A stretch of 21,233 nucleotides of DNA, from contig CANROI010000006.1 in assembly GCA_947632165.1 (NCBI GenBank), positions 1-21,233 of the forward strand, given 5' to 3'. The stretch is from an uncultured Clostridia bacterium (GTDB taxonomy: Bacteria > Bacillota > Clostridia > Christensenellales > Borkfalkiaceae). Below the pieces are notes generated by a model, which was not told the DNA's origin, ran no database searches, and saw only the letters and a program-made list of their open reading frames with translations. Numbering within the stretch: the first letter of the stretch is position 1; each line of letters starts with the position of its first letter. A program made the translations under genes and the position numbers. Positions 19,234 to 21,233 of this stretch are shown in pieces.

Positions 19234-21233
19234 ATGAAGCGGAGGTTATTGACATTCCTGTCGGTACTCTTTGCCTTGGCTCTCTCACTGACCTGTTTCA
19301 TCGCTTGCGACGAAGCAACGGGCGGGGAAGAGCGCGGAGAGTACTACTGCGACCTCGACGGCACAGAGCAGACGCTGTTGATCGACGACGGCTTCAAGGC
19401 CGTTCTGAAGATCGGCGGCGGCGAAGAGAGCGGGAAGTATACGCTCGAAGGCGAAACCATGACCTTTACGTTCAGTGAGGCCGGGAAGATCGACGCCACC
19501 TACCGGGACGACGTCATCGCCTTTTCCTATAAGGGAACGGACTACCGTTTCCTGAGGAAGACGATGTACACCGTGACCTTCGATACCGACGGCGGATCCT
19601 CTGTAACGGCGCAGCAGGTCGTAAACGGGCGCACGGCCACGGAGCCGCAGGCTCCCACCAAAGCGGGATTCGTCTTTGTGGGTTGGTACGAGGACGCGGC
19701 GTTCCAAACCAGATACATCTTCAGCCGTCCCGTCACAGGGGATATGAAGCTGTATGCGCGCTTTGCCGAAACGGTCGAGGGGCAGAGCGAATTTACCGTG
19801 ACGTTCGACCTCGGCTACGCGGGCGAAGCGCCCGAAGCGCGTCAGACGACTGGCGGGAAGATCTTCGATCTGCCCGAAGTACAGCGCGACGGCTACACGT
19901 TCGTGGGCTGGTGGGTGAGCCACTACCAAAATCGGGAGAAGCTGACCTATCAATATAAGGAACAGACGCTCGCAGAGGATACGACCCTCTTTGCGGTGTG
20001 GGGGAGCGATGCCCCCGCGGTCTCCGCGGAAGAGACGGGGATCTCCTGGACGGCGAGCGGCGTCAACAACAGCTATACCGTCCGGATCGTCGGCCCCGAG
20101 ACCAATGTGACCAATTCGCAGAGCACGACGACCTATGCCTTTGATTTTACGAAGCAGCCCGCGGGCGAGTATGAGATCTCGGTCACGCTGAAGGGCCTCA
20201 CCACGACCGTCTACTATAGGAATAAGGCGCTCGCGCGGGTGAGCTCTTTCAAGGTGGAGAGCGGCGACGTGCTCGTCTGGAATCCCGTCGAAGGTGCGGA
20301 TGAATATTTCGTTACGATCTCCTGCGGGAATCCCGAACACGACCATACCGAGCCGATCAGCGTCGGCAACAAGACGAGTTATAACTTCTCCGCCTGCGAC
20401 ATGAAGGCGGGAGGCATCTTCTTTACCGTGACGGCGTCTGGAACCGACCGCCTGCCCTCCGTCTCCGACACATTCTGCTTCGAGCGCTCGCTCGAGGCCG
20501 TGAGCGGGCTCACGGTCGACTCCGCGGCGGACGAAGCGCGCTGGAATGCGGTCGACCATGCAACTGCCTATAAAGTTTCGGTGCTCCAAGGGGGCAGCGA
20601 AGTCTACAGCGGCACCGTGACGGAGCCCCGTTTCTCGCTCAAGGAGTTCGCAGCGGGGAGCTATACGGTGAAGGTTACGCCCACGGCGCGCGGCTACAAT
20701 GCGCCCGCTGCCGTAACGGCGGACTATTCCAAGACACGCATTGCAACGCCCGCAAACCTCAGGGTCAACGGCTCCACGGTGGAGTGGGACGACGTTTCGG
20801 GCGCTTCCGGGTACGAACTGAAGGTGGGCGAAAAAGTCTATCCCCTCAACGGAACGAGCTTTACGTTCACGGACGACGATTTCATCGACGGGCTCTCCGT
20901 CTATGAGATCTCCGTGCGCGCCCGTTCTTCAAGCGGGAATGATTCCCTCTTCAGCGATGTGCTCTCCGTGCGCTACGGCGCAATGGGCGAAAAACTCGAC
21001 TACCGCGCGGGGACGGTCTATTGGGATCCCGTCTTCGGCGTTACGAAGTTTGCGGTCCGTCTGAACGACGCGGATGAGGCGATCGTGGACGGAAATTCCT
21101 ACCATGTGACCTTCAAACAGAAGGGCGACAACGTCATCACCGTCTGCTCGATCAGTGAAGACGGAACGAGGTCGGATTGGGTCTCTTTGACCGTGACCGT
21201 CTATGCGATCACATTCGATCCGCAGGAAGGACG
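19234..21233 (+). CDS. Large surface lipoprotein with InlB B-repeats and Fn3-like modules, 3' end missing
   Basis: The open frame runs from ATG at 19234 to the window end, 666 codons without a stop. A GAGGT lies about nine bases before the ATG. Residues 1-25 are a lipoprotein signal (MKRR, then a hydrophobic run) ending in the lipobox FIAC with Cys25. Residues about 112-178 and 187-257 are two InlB B-repeats (Listeria-Bacteroides type): TVTFDTDGG to GFVFVGWYED and LYARF, and TVTFDLG to GYTFVGWW and LFAVW. From about 260 to 657 the chain consists of several beta-rich fibronectin-III-like modules, each with a V-x-W-(D/N)-x-V-x-G-A-like start (VLVWNPVEGADEY, VEWDDVSGASGYEL, VYWDPVFGVTKF). The last visible residues ITFDPQEG look like a third InlB repeat beginning. 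Likely role: adhesion or glycan binding at the cell surface; ligand unknown. Confidence 0.88.
   Translation, partial: MKRRLLTFLSVLFALALSLTCFIACDEATGGEERGEYYCDLDGTEQTLLIDDGFKAVLKIGGGEESGKYTLEGETMTFTFSEAGKIDATYRDDVIAFSYKGTDYRFLRKTMYTVTFDTDGGSSVTAQQVVNGRTATEPQAPTKAGFVFVGWYEDAAFQTRYIFSRPVTGDMKLYARFAETVEGQSEFTVTFDLGYAGEAPEARQTTGGKIFDLPEVQRDGYTFVGWWVSHYQNREKLTYQYKEQTLAEDTTLFAVWGSDAPAVSAEETGISWTASGVNNSYTVRIVGPETNVTNSQSTTTYAFDFTKQPAGEYEISVTLKGLTTTVYYRNKALARVSSFKVESGDVLVWNPVEGADEYFVTISCGNPEHDHTEPISVGNKTSYNFSACDMKAGGIFFTVTASGTDRLPSVSDTFCFERSLEAVSGLTVDSAADEARWNAVDHATAYKVSVLQGGSEVYSGTVTEPRFSLKEFAAGSYTVKVTPTARGYNAPAAVTADYSKTRIATPANLRVNGSTVEWDDVSGASGYELKVGEKVYPLNGTSFTFTDDDFIDGLSVYEISVRARSSSGNDSLFSDVLSVRYGAMGEKLDYRAGTVYWDPVFGVTKFAVRLNDADEAIVDGNSYHVTFKQKGDNVITVCSISEDGTRSDWVSLTVTVYAITFDPQEG

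Noticed and set aside
19285..20589. A 434-codon open frame on the minus strand
   Set aside because: It is the antisense shadow of the lipoprotein gene, with no recognisable protein and no ribosome-binding site. GC-rich genes here leave long open antisense frames.

Overview
The window reads as a chromosomal segment of a GC-rich, anaerobe-like member of the Bacillota (Clostridia; a Christensenellales-type gut lineage is my guess, not shown). The basis is the order rpsF-ssb-(rpsR), rpmE next to prmC and prfA, rplU-rpmA with a Clostridia-type bL27 N-terminus, good Shine-Dalgarno sites, and near-consensus sigma-A promoters with 17-bp spacers. I see no tRNA, rRNA, CRISPR array, transposase or phage gene.

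Layout. (1) 1-3546, minus: the start of a probable rpsR, ssb and rpsF under one promoter with a hairpin leader, then rmuC behind cca. (2) 3656-5567, plus: a diacylglycerol-kinase-family lipid kinase and, one base later, a PAS-PP2C (RsbU/SpoIIE-like) phosphatase with a four-cysteine cluster. (3) 5608-6863: a small XRE regulator divergent from a TM2 membrane protein, with two 19-bp inverted repeats between them, then two paralogous small membrane proteins on the minus strand. (4) 6973-10719, minus: a zinc-less alcohol-dehydrogenase-like protein, a cardiolipin synthase, a HAD phosphatase and a YfcE-type phosphodiesterase in one probable operon. (5) 10964-17468, plus: rpmE, a DUF1385-PrmC fusion, prfA, an aspartate-type aminotransferase, a small P-loop protein and threonine synthase. 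(6) 17645-18088, minus: a helical protein of unknown function. (7) 18267-21233, plus: rplU with a structured leader, rpmA, tandem terminators, and a large lipoprotein with InlB-type repeats that runs off the window.

How it works together. Much of the window is translation: ribosomal proteins bS6, probable bS18, bL31, bL21 and bL27, release factor 1 with its glutamine methyltransferase, and the CCA-adding enzyme. A second theme is membrane and envelope: lipid kinase, cardiolipin synthase, TM2-like proteins and the lipoprotein. All three convergent gene pairs (PP2C/XRE, TM2/small membrane protein, thrC/helical protein) are separated by a strong GC-rich hairpin. The most notable observations are the twin operators at the XRE/TM2 divergence, two divergent promoters sharing a self-complementary -35 hexamer between cca and the lipid kinase, the membrane-anchored PrmC fusion, the cysteine cluster in the PAS-phosphatase, and bL27 carrying a Prp-type cleavage site without a prp gene beside it. 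No clearly new multi-gene defence or metabolic system is visible.
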